Source: Oscillospiraceae bacterium (GTDB lineage Bacteria > Bacillota > Clostridia > Oscillospirales > Oscillospiraceae). From it: a stretch of DNA of 16,992 nt. Positions 1 to 7,645 of this stretch are shown here, in pieces; within the stretch, counting starts at the first letter, position 1; every line of letters begins with the position of its first letter. The stretch lies in the NCBI GenBank assembly GCA_016296635.1, contig JAEDIZ010000042.1:1-16992 (forward strand), in the 5' to 3' direction. Made by a program: the position numbers and the translations under genes. The notes under the pieces are model-generated. The model was not told the origin of the DNA. It was given only the letters and a program-made list of their open reading frames with translations, and made no database searches.

Positions 1-54
1 GTTGCCGATTTCTTCATAATAAATCTTTTTTCCTTCATAATGAAAGCTGCTCAT
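1..54 (-). CDS. alpha/beta hydrolase, N-terminal fragment
   Basis: Partial gene that runs off the left edge. Reading leftwards it begins MSSFHYEGKKIYYEEIGN, a typical opening of alpha/beta-fold hydrolases, where a short beta hairpin with 'I.Y.E.G.G' precedes the first strand. The catalytic triad lies outside the window, so substrate and exact family cannot be judged. Two ATGs are possible, at 60 and 54. The Shine-Dalgarno-like GGAAGG (61-66 on this strand) touches the first but sits 6 nt before the second, so I chose 54. The gene diverges from the pseudouridine synthase at 190. The family call rests on only 18 residues and is tentative. Confidence 0.45.
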   Translation of the reverse strand, partial: MSSFHYEGKKIYYEEIGN

Positions 55-96
55 ACTCATCCTTCCAACAATAAATTATGATTTGTTTTCATCGTA

Positions 97-105
97 ATTA
101 TATCA
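97..105 (-). promoter_or_regulatory. extended -10 promoter for the left-edge hydrolase
   Basis: On the minus strand the sequence TGATATAAT forms a perfect -10 with the TGn extension. No good -35 lies 17 nt upstream; a TTGACA is present but only 7 nt away. Transcription would start about 35 nt before the hydrolase start. Confidence 0.45.
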
Positions 106-141
106 TATCTGTCAAATTCCGTCCCTTCCCGGAAATAGTCT

Positions 142-170
142 TTGCAATCCGTTCAGTCGTCTTGTATAGT
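142..170 (+). promoter_or_regulatory. sigma-A type promoter of rluA-like/ogt
   Basis: TTGCAA (142-147) and TATAGT (165-170) are separated by exactly 17 nt. The expected start near 177 would give an almost leaderless message with AGGAGG (177-182) at its very 5' end. The same TTGCAA -35 recurs before asnA and before the LysR gene. Confidence 0.6.
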
Positions 171-189
171 GGACACAGGAGGCGATCTT

Positions 190-846
190 ATGCAGATTCT
201 GTTTCAGTCGAGTGATCTGATCGTCTGTGTCAAACCCGTCGGTGTCACGTCTCAGGGCGAGGCGCAGAACGCCATGCCGCAGATGCTCTCGCAGCAGCTC
301 GGCGGGCAGGTTTATCCCGTCCACCGTCTGGACACGCAGACCGGCGGCGTCATGGTCTACGCCCGCACAAACCGTTCAGCCGCTTCTCTTTCAGAGTGTA
401 TCCGGCAGGGCAGTCTTCATAAAGAGTATCTGGCTGTCATCGAAGGAATCCCGGCAGAAGATACCGGAACGCTGAAGGATCTGCTGTTCCACGACCGCAT
501 GAAAAACAAGACCTATGTCGTTGCTCGCAAACGCGCCGGTGTAAAAGAAGCTATTCTTGACTATCATGTACTGCAAAGCGTCCAATCGGACGGAAAAAGC
601 TATTCTCTTGTCCATGTGCTTCTGCATACCGGCAGAACCCATCAGATCCGCGTCCAGTTTTCCTCCCGCGGTCTCCCGCTCCTCGGAGACGGAAAATACG
701 GCAGCAAGGATAACCGCTGCACGGCAGCACTCTGGGCTTACCGCCTCCGCTTCCCGCTCAAGGATGTACAGGAAAGCTTTTTCTGCCCGCCGCCGGATGC
801 CTTCCCCTGGACACTTTTTGATCGGGAGCTGATCTCATGTATCTGA
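190..846 (+). CDS. RluA-family pseudouridine synthase
   Basis: Converts selected uridines of rRNA or tRNA to pseudouridine in the cytoplasm. The 218-aa protein has the RluA catalytic motif HRLDTQTGG, with catalytic Asp at residue 48, followed by the strand VMVYAR. Near the C-terminal end it has GRTHQIRVQF, the Arg-containing motif of the RluA/RsuA/TruA fold. There is no N-terminal S4 RNA-binding domain, so this is a short catalytic-domain-only member (RluA-proper or RluD-like proteins are often longer), and the target uridine cannot be deduced. I chose the ATG at 190 because AGGAGG lies 7 nt upstream; an in-frame TTG at 142 falls inside the promoter. The end overlaps ogt by 10 nt, so the two are probably translationally coupled. 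Confidence 0.88.
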   Translation: MQILFQSSDLIVCVKPVGVTSQGEAQNAMPQMLSQQLGGQVYPVHRLDTQTGGVMVYARTNRSAASLSECIRQGSLHKEYLAVIEGIPAEDTGTLKDLLFHDRMKNKTYVVARKRAGVKEAILDYHVLQSVQSDGKSYSLVHVLLHTGRTHQIRVQFSSRGLPLLGDGKYGSKDNRCTAALWAYRLRFPLKDVQESFFCPPPDAFPWTLFDRELISCI

Positions 847-1298
847 GCATCCTGACACATCCCATCGGAACCTTTTATATCTGTGCAGACGATGCCGCCA
901 TCACTTCTCTGACAACAAAAAAGCCGTCACAAAATGACGGCGAGAACGACATCACCCGGCAGGCCGCGCAGCAGCTTTCGGAATACCTGTCCGGTCAGAG
1001 AACGCAGTTCACGCTTCCGCTTTCGCCGAACGGCACCGCGTTTCAGCGCTCCGTCTGGCAACAGCTGCTGCAGATCCCCTACGGCACGGTCTGCAGCTAT
1101 CAGCAGGTCGCAGACGCAATCAGCAAACCGAAAGCCGTGCGGGCAGTCGGGCACGCCATCGGACAGAATCCCATTTGGATCGTGATCCCCTGCCACCGCG
1201 TTATCGGCAAGGACGGCAGTCTGACCGGCTATGCCGGAGGTCTTCCCATGAAGGACGCGCTTTTAGAGCTGGAGCAGCAGCTCAACGCCATCCCTTGA
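837..1298 (+). CDS. ogt: methylated-DNA--[protein]-cysteine S-methyltransferase
   Basis: Suicidal DNA-repair protein that moves the alkyl group from O6-alkylguanine (and O4-alkylthymine) in DNA to its own cysteine. The 153-aa length fits Ogt/MGMT without an Ada regulatory domain. The active site is PCHRVIG with acceptor Cys119. It is preceded by a helix-turn-helix region (FQRSVWQQLLQIPYGTVCSY, about 69-88) and an Arg-finger segment (KAVRAVGHA), and followed by LTGYAGGL. The ATG at 837 lies inside the 3' end of the pseudouridine synthase gene, with GGGAG 8 nt upstream. Joint transcription from the promoter at 142 is likely. No SOS or Ada operator is evident. Confidence 0.93.
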   Translation: MYLSILTHPIGTFYICADDAAITSLTTKKPSQNDGENDITRQAAQQLSEYLSGQRTQFTLPLSPNGTAFQRSVWQQLLQIPYGTVCSYQQVADAISKPKAVRAVGHAIGQNPIWIVIPCHRVIGKDGSLTGYAGGLPMKDALLELEQQLNAIP

Positions 1299-1307
1299 TT
1301 TTTACAG

Positions 1308-1339
1308 AAAGCGGCAGATCCCGAAAGACCCACCGCTTT
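1308..1339 (+). terminator. possible weak terminator after ogt
   Basis: AAAGCGG (1308-1314) pairs with CCGCTTT (1333-1339) across an 18-nt loop, and TTTT ends the right arm. The loop is long and the U-tract short, so efficiency is doubtful. It lies between two convergent genes. Confidence 0.35.
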
Positions 1340-1345
1340 TGCATA

Positions 1346-1876
1346 CTATTTATAAAAGATCACAGAGAACCATGTGACGATGTTTCCGTCATAGAAATCG
1401 ATCCCGTATTTTTCCGCAATGTCTGTTGCGAGGATCCCATGGCTCTCCACGCAGGGAAACATTTTTTCCCGGTGGCGGCAGGGCCCGTCCGGGTAGGCGC
1501 AATGCTCGCAGATCGCGCAGGCTTCCGTTGAAAGCGCCATCACATCATCAGACATGGTGCGCATTACCTCCACAACCTCATGCGTGATTTTTTCATGCGG
1601 TGCACGAGTTGAAAGCGTTTCGTCCAGATTCGCAATATCCGAAACCTCTGTCAGAGTTGTAAATACCAGCGCATAGGGATAGGACAGACACCGTTCTCTG
1701 CAGTTCTCAACGCTGCCGACAGCCGGAGGGCAGGCCCAGGTCTTGCCGTACATCGGGCACTCCTGCTCACAGATCTTCCGCACCCGCTCCGTGAAAACAA
1801 GCTCCCGCGGATCGATCCAGGCATACTGCGCCAACGGCAGTGTGCAAAGAAACTGCTCCAATTTTTCCCGATCCAT
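1346..1876 (-). CDS. DUF2284 Cys-rich metal-binding protein
   Basis: A 176-aa soluble protein that I assign to the DUF2284 (predicted metal-binding) family from its layout. The N-terminal half has CEQECPMYGKTWACPP (Cys36, 40, 49) and then Cys59 and Cys63. The C-terminal half has a ferredoxin-like run EACAICEHCAYPDGPC (Cys120, 123, 126, 133) plus Cys142. Eleven cysteines in 176 residues suggest one or two Fe-S clusters or bound zinc; no enzymatic role is established for the family. Start ATG at 1876 has GGGGGG 6 nt upstream. It is a single-gene unit, convergent with ogt and divergent from the XRE regulator. The last residues (SVIFYK) end at 1346, close to the ogt 3' end. Confidence 0.8.
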   Translation of the reverse strand: MDREKLEQFLCTLPLAQYAWIDPRELVFTERVRKICEQECPMYGKTWACPPAVGSVENCRERCLSYPYALVFTTLTEVSDIANLDETLSTRAPHEKITHEVVEVMRTMSDDVMALSTEACAICEHCAYPDGPCRHREKMFPCVESHGILATDIAEKYGIDFYDGNIVTWFSVIFYK

Positions 1877-1912
1877 ATGTGACCCCCCTATATACTCATT
1901 TAATAATAAGAT

Positions 1913-1941
1913 ATACTACACACTTTTTTTGATTTTTTCAA
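1913..1941 (-). promoter_or_regulatory. promoter of the DUF2284 gene
   Basis: On the minus strand TTGAAA (1941-1936) and TAGTAT (1918-1913) are 17 nt apart, with an A-rich spacer. The predicted transcript starts about 30 nt before the ATG. Confidence 0.5.
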
Positions 1942-1972
1942 TCCCCATGCAGCTGTTCTGCCTTTTATTCCC

Positions 1973-2001
1973 TTGCGCAATCAGTGCAGATATGGTATTC
2001 T
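1973..2001 (+). promoter_or_regulatory. promoter of the XRE regulator
   Basis: TTGCGC (1973-1978) and TATTCT (1996-2001) are spaced 17 nt and lie about 45 nt ahead of the GTG start. The elements are moderate matches to sigma-A. Confidence 0.4.
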
Positions 2002-2046
2002 ATGAAACAGATTTCAAATTAGATTCTTTTGGAAGGAGGCCGTCAG

Positions 2047-2643
2047 GTGCAAATCGACGAACCGACCCTGCGTCGAACTGTTTCCGCAAATATCGCAGCT
2101 TACCGCAAATCTGCCCATGATACGCAGTTGGATCTTGCCGCAAAGCTTAACTATTCCGATAAATCCGTTTCCAAATGGGAACGGGGTGAAAGTCTTCCGG
2201 ACATCTATATTCTGACACAGATTGCCGATCTGTACGGCATCACCGTCTCCAATCTGATCGGAGAAGTCGAGCCGCCAAAGGAATCAAAGCCTCATTTCCA
2301 CCTTTTTATTCTGGCGCTTTCCGTTGCGCTGACGTTTGCAATCGCAGTGGTTTTGTTTGCGATCTTTGAAATTGCAAATATCGATTTCCATTCCTGGCTG
2401 TTTTTTATCTACGCCATTCCGGTTTCCGCCATCATCAGTATCGTCTTTACAAGCCTTTGGTGGGGCATCTTCTGGCAGGCGCTTTCCACTTCCGTGCTGA
2501 TCTGGTCACTCGGTCTGAGCATTTTCCTTTCCGTTCCGCTCAAAAATGTCTACCTTGTCTTTGTTGTATGCGCAGCCATCCAGATTCTGACCGTTCTGTG
2601 GGAGTTGTTCCGAAAGTTCCGCCAGCGCACAAAGAAAAAATAA
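2047..2643 (+). CDS. XRE-family HTH regulator with membrane domain
   Basis: The 198-aa protein combines a DNA-binding domain with a membrane domain. Residues about 10-72 form a Cro/C1-type helix-turn-helix, with recognition segment SDKSVSKWERGESLPD and the following 'L.QIADLYGITVSNLIG' typical of XRE regulators. Four hydrophobic helices follow, near residues 86-110, 117-137, 140-163 and 168-187, ending in a basic tail (RKFRQRTKKK). This looks like a membrane-anchored repressor or sensor; the ligand is unknown. I chose GTG at 2047 because AAGGAGG (2033-2039) lies 7 nt before it, whereas the in-frame TTG at 2029 precedes that ribosome site. It is monocistronic, with its own promoter and terminator, and has no neighbour that clearly is its target. 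Confidence 0.82.
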   Translation: MQIDEPTLRRTVSANIAAYRKSAHDTQLDLAAKLNYSDKSVSKWERGESLPDIYILTQIADLYGITVSNLIGEVEPPKESKPHFHLFILALSVALTFAIAVVLFAIFEIANIDFHSWLFFIYAIPVSAIISIVFTSLWWGIFWQALSTSVLIWSLGLSIFLSVPLKNVYLVFVVCAAIQILTVLWELFRKFRQRTKKK

Positions 2644-2650
2644 TCACATA

Positions 2651-2679
2651 TGGTGCGGTTTCCAACCGCACCATTTTTT
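2651..2679 (+). terminator. Rho-independent terminator of the XRE gene
   Basis: TGGTGCGGTT (2651-2660) pairs perfectly with AACCGCACCA (2664-2673) around a 3-nt loop and is followed by TTTTTT. It insulates the regulator from asnA. Confidence 0.9.
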
Positions 2680-2714
2680 ACAAAAAAATGTTCTCAATGG
2701 TGCGTTATTTTATC

Positions 2715-2743
2715 TTGCAATGCGGAAAATAATTAGGTATAAT
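2715..2743 (+). promoter_or_regulatory. strong promoter of asnA-asnS
   Basis: TTGCAA (2715-2720), 17-nt spacer, then consensus TATAAT (2738-2743). Transcription should begin near 2750, giving a leader of about 79 nt before the asnA ATG. Confidence 0.75.
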
Positions 2744-2757
2744 AATATGCATATTTT

Positions 2758-2794
2758 TTTGCTGCACGCTCCATTTTGGGGTCTGCGCAGCAAA
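2758..2794 (+). promoter_or_regulatory. stem-loop in the asnA leader
   Basis: TTTGCTGC (2758-2765) pairs with GCAGCAAA (2787-2794), an 8-bp stem with a 21-nt loop in which CC and GG could add pairs. It starts about 8 nt after the predicted transcript start and ends 20 nt before the ribosome site. No T-box signature is present. A role in mRNA stability or control is only inferred. Confidence 0.4.
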
Positions 2795-2828
2795 GCAGAA
2801 TGCTATTATTATGAAAGGGGCCCACATT

Positions 2829-3836
2829 ATGAGCAAACTAATTATCCCGCAGGGCTACAAAGCTTCTCTGTCTGTGTACGAGCTGCAGCGTGCCATCGAA
2901 TTCATCAAAAGCAATTTTCAGGTAAATCTCAGCAATGCGCTCAATCTTCGCCGCGTTTCCGCACCCTTATTCGTGGAGGAGAATTCGGGCCTCAATGATA
3001 ACCTGAACGGTTACGAACGTCCCGTCGGCTTTGACATTCCCGATGTCGGTATCGATGCACAGGTTGTCCATTCGCTTGCAAAATGGAAGCGTCTTGCACT
3101 CAAGCGCTATGAATTCAACGTCGGCAAAGGTCTGTTCACGGATATGAACGCCATCCGCCGTGATGAGGAAGTGGACAATCTCCATTCTGTCTATGTTGAC
3201 CAGTGGGACTGGGAAAAGGTCATCAGCCGCGAAGACAGAAATGAAGCATATCTGCGCCGCACGGTTCGCGATATCGTCGGTGCTGTCTGCGAAACCAACG
3301 ACGCACTCGGTGTTGCTTTCCCGTCTCTGCATACCAAGCTGGATCGTGAAGTTTACTTCATTACCACGCAGGAGCTGGAGGATCGTTACCCCGACTTGAG
3401 CCCCAAGCAGCGTGAAAATGAAATTCTTCGTGAGCATCATACCGTTTTCCTGATGCAGATCGGCGGCAAGCTCCGTTCCGGTGCACCGCATGACGGCCGC
3501 GCGCCCGACTACGATGATTGGGCTTTGAACGGCGACATTCTGATGTGGAACCCTGTTTTGGAAAGTGCCTTTGAGATCTCCTCCATGGGCATCCGCGTAG
3601 ACGAAGAATCCCTCGACCGCCAGCTGACGCTTGCCGGCTGCGATGACAGAAGAAATCTGCCCTTCCACAAGATGCTGCTTGCAGGCGAACTTCCGCTCAC
3701 CATGGGCGGCGGTATCGGTCAGAGCCGTCTGTGCATGCTGATGATCGGCACCTGCCACATCGGCGAAGTGCAGTCCAGCCTTTGGGATCCGGAAACCGTC
3801 AAGGCCTGCGCCGAGGCAGGTATCCTGCTTCTGTAA
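2829..3836 (+). CDS. asnA: aspartate--ammonia ligase (asparagine synthetase A)
   Basis: Makes asparagine from aspartate and ammonia with ATP to AMP, by a class-II tRNA-synthetase-like fold. The 335-aa length matches the AsnA family (about 330). The N-terminal 'IIPQGYKASLSVYELQRAI', the central RVSAPLFVEENSGLNDNL and VGFDIPD segments, and the C-terminal GGGIGQSRLCMLMIGTCHIG all fit AsnA, the last being the nucleotide-binding motif-3 equivalent. The ATG at 2829 has AAAGGGG 8 nt upstream; an in-frame ATG at 2811 lies before that site. It is followed by asnS after 65 nt without a terminator, so asparagine is synthesised and charged from one transcript. Use of ammonia rather than glutamine is inferred from the family. 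Confidence 0.96.
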   Translation: MSKLIIPQGYKASLSVYELQRAIEFIKSNFQVNLSNALNLRRVSAPLFVEENSGLNDNLNGYERPVGFDIPDVGIDAQVVHSLAKWKRLALKRYEFNVGKGLFTDMNAIRRDEEVDNLHSVYVDQWDWEKVISREDRNEAYLRRTVRDIVGAVCETNDALGVAFPSLHTKLDREVYFITTQELEDRYPDLSPKQRENEILREHHTVFLMQIGGKLRSGAPHDGRAPDYDDWALNGDILMWNPVLESAFEISSMGIRVDEESLDRQLTLAGCDDRRNLPFHKMLLAGELPLTMGGGIGQSRLCMLMIGTCHIGEVQSSLWDPETVKACAEAGILLL

Positions 3837-3862
3837 GCAAGCCATTTCGTTTGAAATACCAT

Positions 3863-3877
3863 GCCGGATCATCCGGC
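3863..3877 (+). other. small hairpin in the asnA-asnS gap
   Basis: GCCGGAT (3863-3869) and ATCCGGC (3871-3877) are inverted around a single base, so the practical stem is about 5 bp with a 5-nt loop. Only TTT follows. It is more likely a minor intercistronic structure than a terminator. Confidence 0.3.
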
Positions 3878-3901
3878 TTTACGAAAAGAGAGGAACTCGC
3901 T

Positions 3902-5296
<1,395 letters not shown>

Positions 5297-5312
5297 ATCA
5301 TACTGATTTCCC

Positions 5313-5342
5313 GGCGGTCTGCGAAAGCAGGCCGCCTTTTTT
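5313..5342 (+). terminator. Rho-independent terminator of asnA-asnS
   Basis: GGCGGTCTGC (5313-5322) and GCAGGCCGCC (5327-5336) pair over 10 bp with one G-T wobble, closed by a GAAA tetraloop and followed by TTTTTT. It lies 17 nt after the asnS stop. Confidence 0.93.
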
Positions 5343-5402
5343 GCGGGTTTTTGTTTTTTTCTCTCGCAAATGCAGGAAATATGAAAAAAATTACATTTTT
5401 GC

Positions 5403-5431
5403 TTGCTTTTTTCCGGGAAGACGAGTATAAT
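5403..5431 (+). promoter_or_regulatory. promoter of the liv operon
   Basis: TTGCTT (5403-5408) and TATAAT (5426-5431) are 17 nt apart, with an A/T-rich stretch just upstream (5343-5402). Transcription should begin near 5438, about 57 nt before the binding-protein gene. Confidence 0.65.
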
Positions 5432-5443
5432 CAACCCATACTT

Positions 5444-5474
5444 GTTCGCGTACACATGTCTTCTTCACGCGGAC
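5444..5474 (+). promoter_or_regulatory. leader hairpin upstream of the binding-protein gene
   Basis: GTTCGCGT (5444-5451) pairs with ACGCGGAC (5467-5474), 8 bp with one wobble and a 15-nt loop. It occupies the start of the predicted mRNA and ends 6 nt before AGGAGG (5481-5486). It may protect the 5' end or affect ribosome access; no known riboswitch class is recognised. Confidence 0.4.
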
Positions 5475-5494
5475 ATAATTAGGAGGAAAAAATA

Positions 5495-6661
5495 ATGAAA
5501 AAGTTTTTGGCAATCATTCTCTGCCTTGCAATGATGGCTTGCATGCTCACCGCATGTGCCGGCAAGGAATCCAGTAATGTAATCCGCATCGGTATTTATG
5601 AACCGCAGACCGGTGATAACGGTGCAGGCGGCAAACAGGAGATCCTCGGTATGCAGTACGCCAACTACGTACAGCCTACCGTAGAAATCAACGGCAAGAC
5701 CTACAACGTTGAGCTTGCTATCGTCGATAACCGTACTACTGCAGAAAACGGTCCTTCCGCAGCAGCAGAACTGATGAACAAGGACGTTTCTGTCGTTCTC
5801 GGTTCCTATGGCTCCGGCGTTTCCATGGCAGGCGGCACCGTCTTTGCAGAAGCCGGCGTTCCCGCCATCGGCGTTACCTGCACCAACCCGCAGGTCACTG
5901 CTGACTGCGACGTTTATTTCCGCATCTGCTTCCTGGATCCGTTCCAGGGCACCGTTCTTGCAAACTATGCTTATAAGGAACTCGGCGTGACCACCGCTTA
6001 CACGCTGGCCATGCTCGGCTCCGACTATGATCAGGGTCTGGTCTACTACTTCAAGGAAGCTTTTGAGGCTCTCGGCGGCACCGTCATTTCCGAAGACTTC
6101 CCCGAAGGCAGCGCAAACTTTGTCTCCTATATCAACAATGCCAAGTCCGAAGGCGCAGGCGTCATCTTCGCTCCTGTCTCCACCAACTATGCACAGCTCA
6201 TCATTGAAGCTTCCGCAGCACAGGGCTTTGACGGTGCTCTGCTCGGCTCCGACACCTGGGACAACAACATGGTCGTTGAAAGTGCAAAGGGCAAGGACGT
6301 CAAGGTTGACATCACCACCTTCTATCAGGAAGGCGGCAACCCCGAATTCGACGCCGGCATCAAGGCATGGATCAATGCCAATGCGGATGCCAAGACCAAC
6401 AACGGCGGCAATGACATGGTCTCCGCTGTCACCGCAATGGGCTATGACGCATATTTCACCGCTCTGGAAGCAATCAAGGCTTCCGGCACCGGCAAGGCTG
6501 CTGATGTTCTGAAGGCTCTGCCCGGCGTCAGCTACGAAGGCGTTTCCGGCCTGATCGAGTTCGACTCCATCGGTGATGCAAAGCGCGACGTTGCCTACAT
6601 CAAGAACGCCAACACCGCTTCCGGCGAATGGGAGTTCGTCAAGATCCAGGGCATCAACTAA
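5495..6661 (+). CDS. livK: branched-chain amino-acid type ABC transporter, substrate-binding lipoprotein
   Basis: Extracellular solute receptor of a HAAT-family importer. The 388-aa precursor has a lysine-containing lipoprotein signal (MKKFLAIILCLAMM) and lipobox LTAC, so Cys21 is predicted to be lipidated and to anchor the protein outside the membrane. The mature part has the two-lobed periplasmic-binding fold of LivJ/LivK: IRIGIYEPQTGDNG at the start, then VSVVLGSYGSGVSMAGG, VPAIGVTCTNPQV, and a C-terminal YEGVSGLIEFDSIGDAKRD. AGGAGG lies 8 nt before the ATG. It is first of five genes, separated from livH by a stable hairpin. Substrate is probably Leu/Ile/Val, but HAAT receptors also take other amino acids, amides or urea, so specificity is open. 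Confidence 0.9.
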   Translation: MKKFLAIILCLAMMACMLTACAGKESSNVIRIGIYEPQTGDNGAGGKQEILGMQYANYVQPTVEINGKTYNVELAIVDNRTTAENGPSAAAELMNKDVSVVLGSYGSGVSMAGGTVFAEAGVPAIGVTCTNPQVTADCDVYFRICFLDPFQGTVLANYAYKELGVTTAYTLAMLGSDYDQGLVYYFKEAFEALGGTVISEDFPEGSANFVSYINNAKSEGAGVIFAPVSTNYAQLIIEASAAQGFDGALLGSDTWDNNMVVESAKGKDVKVDITTFYQEGGNPEFDAGIKAWINANADAKTNNGGNDMVSAVTAMGYDAYFTALEAIKASGTGKAADVLKALPGVSYEGVSGLIEFDSIGDAKRDVAYIKNANTASGEWEFVKIQGIN

Positions 6662-6687
6662 TCTGCTGCAAACATAGTTTCGGCATT

Positions 6688-6717
6688 AAACTTGGCGGGG
6701 CTTTCTCCGCCAAGTTT
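6688..6717 (+). other. intercistronic hairpin between livK and livH
   Basis: AAACTTGGCGG (6688-6698) pairs with CCGCCAAGTTT (6707-6717); with the inner G-T and G-C pairs the stem is 13 bp around a CTTT loop. No U-tract follows (TAGTGCGC), and livH starts 35 nt later. It fits a partial terminator or an mRNA 3'-end protector that keeps the binding protein more abundant than the membrane parts. Confidence 0.6.
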
Positions 6718-6751
6718 AGTGCGCTTTAGAATCTGATTTTTGGAGGTTCCT

Positions 6752-7630
6752 ATGCAAGGACTACTTCCCTATTTTATCAACGGTATATCCTCCGGCGGGC
6801 AGTATGCACTCATCGCGATCGGCTATACACTTGTTTACGGCATTCTGCGTCTGATCAATTTTGCCCACGGTGATGTATTTATGGTCGCCGGCCTGATCAT
6901 GGTATATGCATCCGCGTCCCTGCCCATGATCATTGCACTGCCTCTTGTCCTGATCTGCACAGTAGCGCTCGGCTTTCTTATCGAACGCGCAGCATACAAG
7001 CCGCTTCGCCAAGCCCCGAGAATGTCTTTGATGATCTCTGCCATCGGTGTAAGTTATCTCATTCAGAATCTGGCATTCTATCTGACCGGCGGTCTGCCGC
7101 AGCCTGTCACCAATCCGATCCCGTGGATTTCGGATATGATCAAGGTCTTTGGCGCTGACACCAAGCGCGTCACGCTTTTGACTCCGGTTCTGACCGTTGC
7201 TCTGATCTTCGTTCTGGTCTGGCTGACGAAAAAAACAAAGATCGGACTTGCCATGCGTGCTGCTTCCAAGGACTTTGAGACCGCCCAGCTCATGGGCATC
7301 AAGATCAATTCCGTGATTTCCTTCACGTTTGTTGTCGGCTCTTTCCTGGCTGCCGTTGGCGCAATGCTTTATTTTACGAACTATCCCAATGTCGGTATTA
7401 CCTCTGGCGCTATGCCCGGACTGAAAGCCTTTGTTGCCGCTGTTTTTGGCGGAATCGGCTCCATTCCCGGTGCGGTCGTCGGTGCCTTCCTGATCGGTCT
7501 CAGCGAAGAGATCATCAAAGGTATCGGGTACTCCACCTTCTCTGATGCTTTCACCTTCGCCCTTCTGATCGTCGTTCTTTGCGTCAGACCCACCGGTCTT
7601 TTCGGCGAGAAGGCTACGGACAAGGTTTAA
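6752..7630 (+). CDS. livH: branched-chain amino-acid ABC transporter permease LivH
   Basis: Inner-membrane half of the import channel, pairing with LivM. The 292-aa protein is strongly hydrophobic throughout and opens with the LivH hallmark GISSGGQYALIAIGYTLVYG followed by LINFAHGD. The cytoplasmic coupling loop facing the ATPases is AMRAASKDFETAQLMGI, near residues 170-186. Near the C-terminus are FVAAVFGGIGSIPGAVVGAF and a final LCVRPTGLFGEK. The ATG at 6752 has GGAGG 5 nt upstream; the in-frame TTG at 6740 overlaps that site. livM follows after 15 nt. Confidence 0.94.
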   Translation: MQGLLPYFINGISSGGQYALIAIGYTLVYGILRLINFAHGDVFMVAGLIMVYASASLPMIIALPLVLICTVALGFLIERAAYKPLRQAPRMSLMISAIGVSYLIQNLAFYLTGGLPQPVTNPIPWISDMIKVFGADTKRVTLLTPVLTVALIFVLVWLTKKTKIGLAMRAASKDFETAQLMGIKINSVISFTFVVGSFLAAVGAMLYFTNYPNVGITSGAMPGLKAFVAAVFGGIGSIPGAVVGAFLIGLSEEIIKGIGYSTFSDAFTFALLIVVLCVRPTGLFGEKATDKV

Positions 7631-7645
7631 GGAGGTGCAGATCGA

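Noticed and set aside
102..124. TTGACA close to TATAAT on the minus strand as a full promoter
   Set aside because: Only 7 nt separate them; the -10 is kept as an extended -10 instead.
2750..2828. T-box riboswitch before asnA
   Set aside because: The leader is too short, and neither the T-box sequence nor a competing terminator is present.
2967..3872. 301-codon minus-strand open frame over asnA
   Set aside because: Shadow of a certain gene with no family resemblance.
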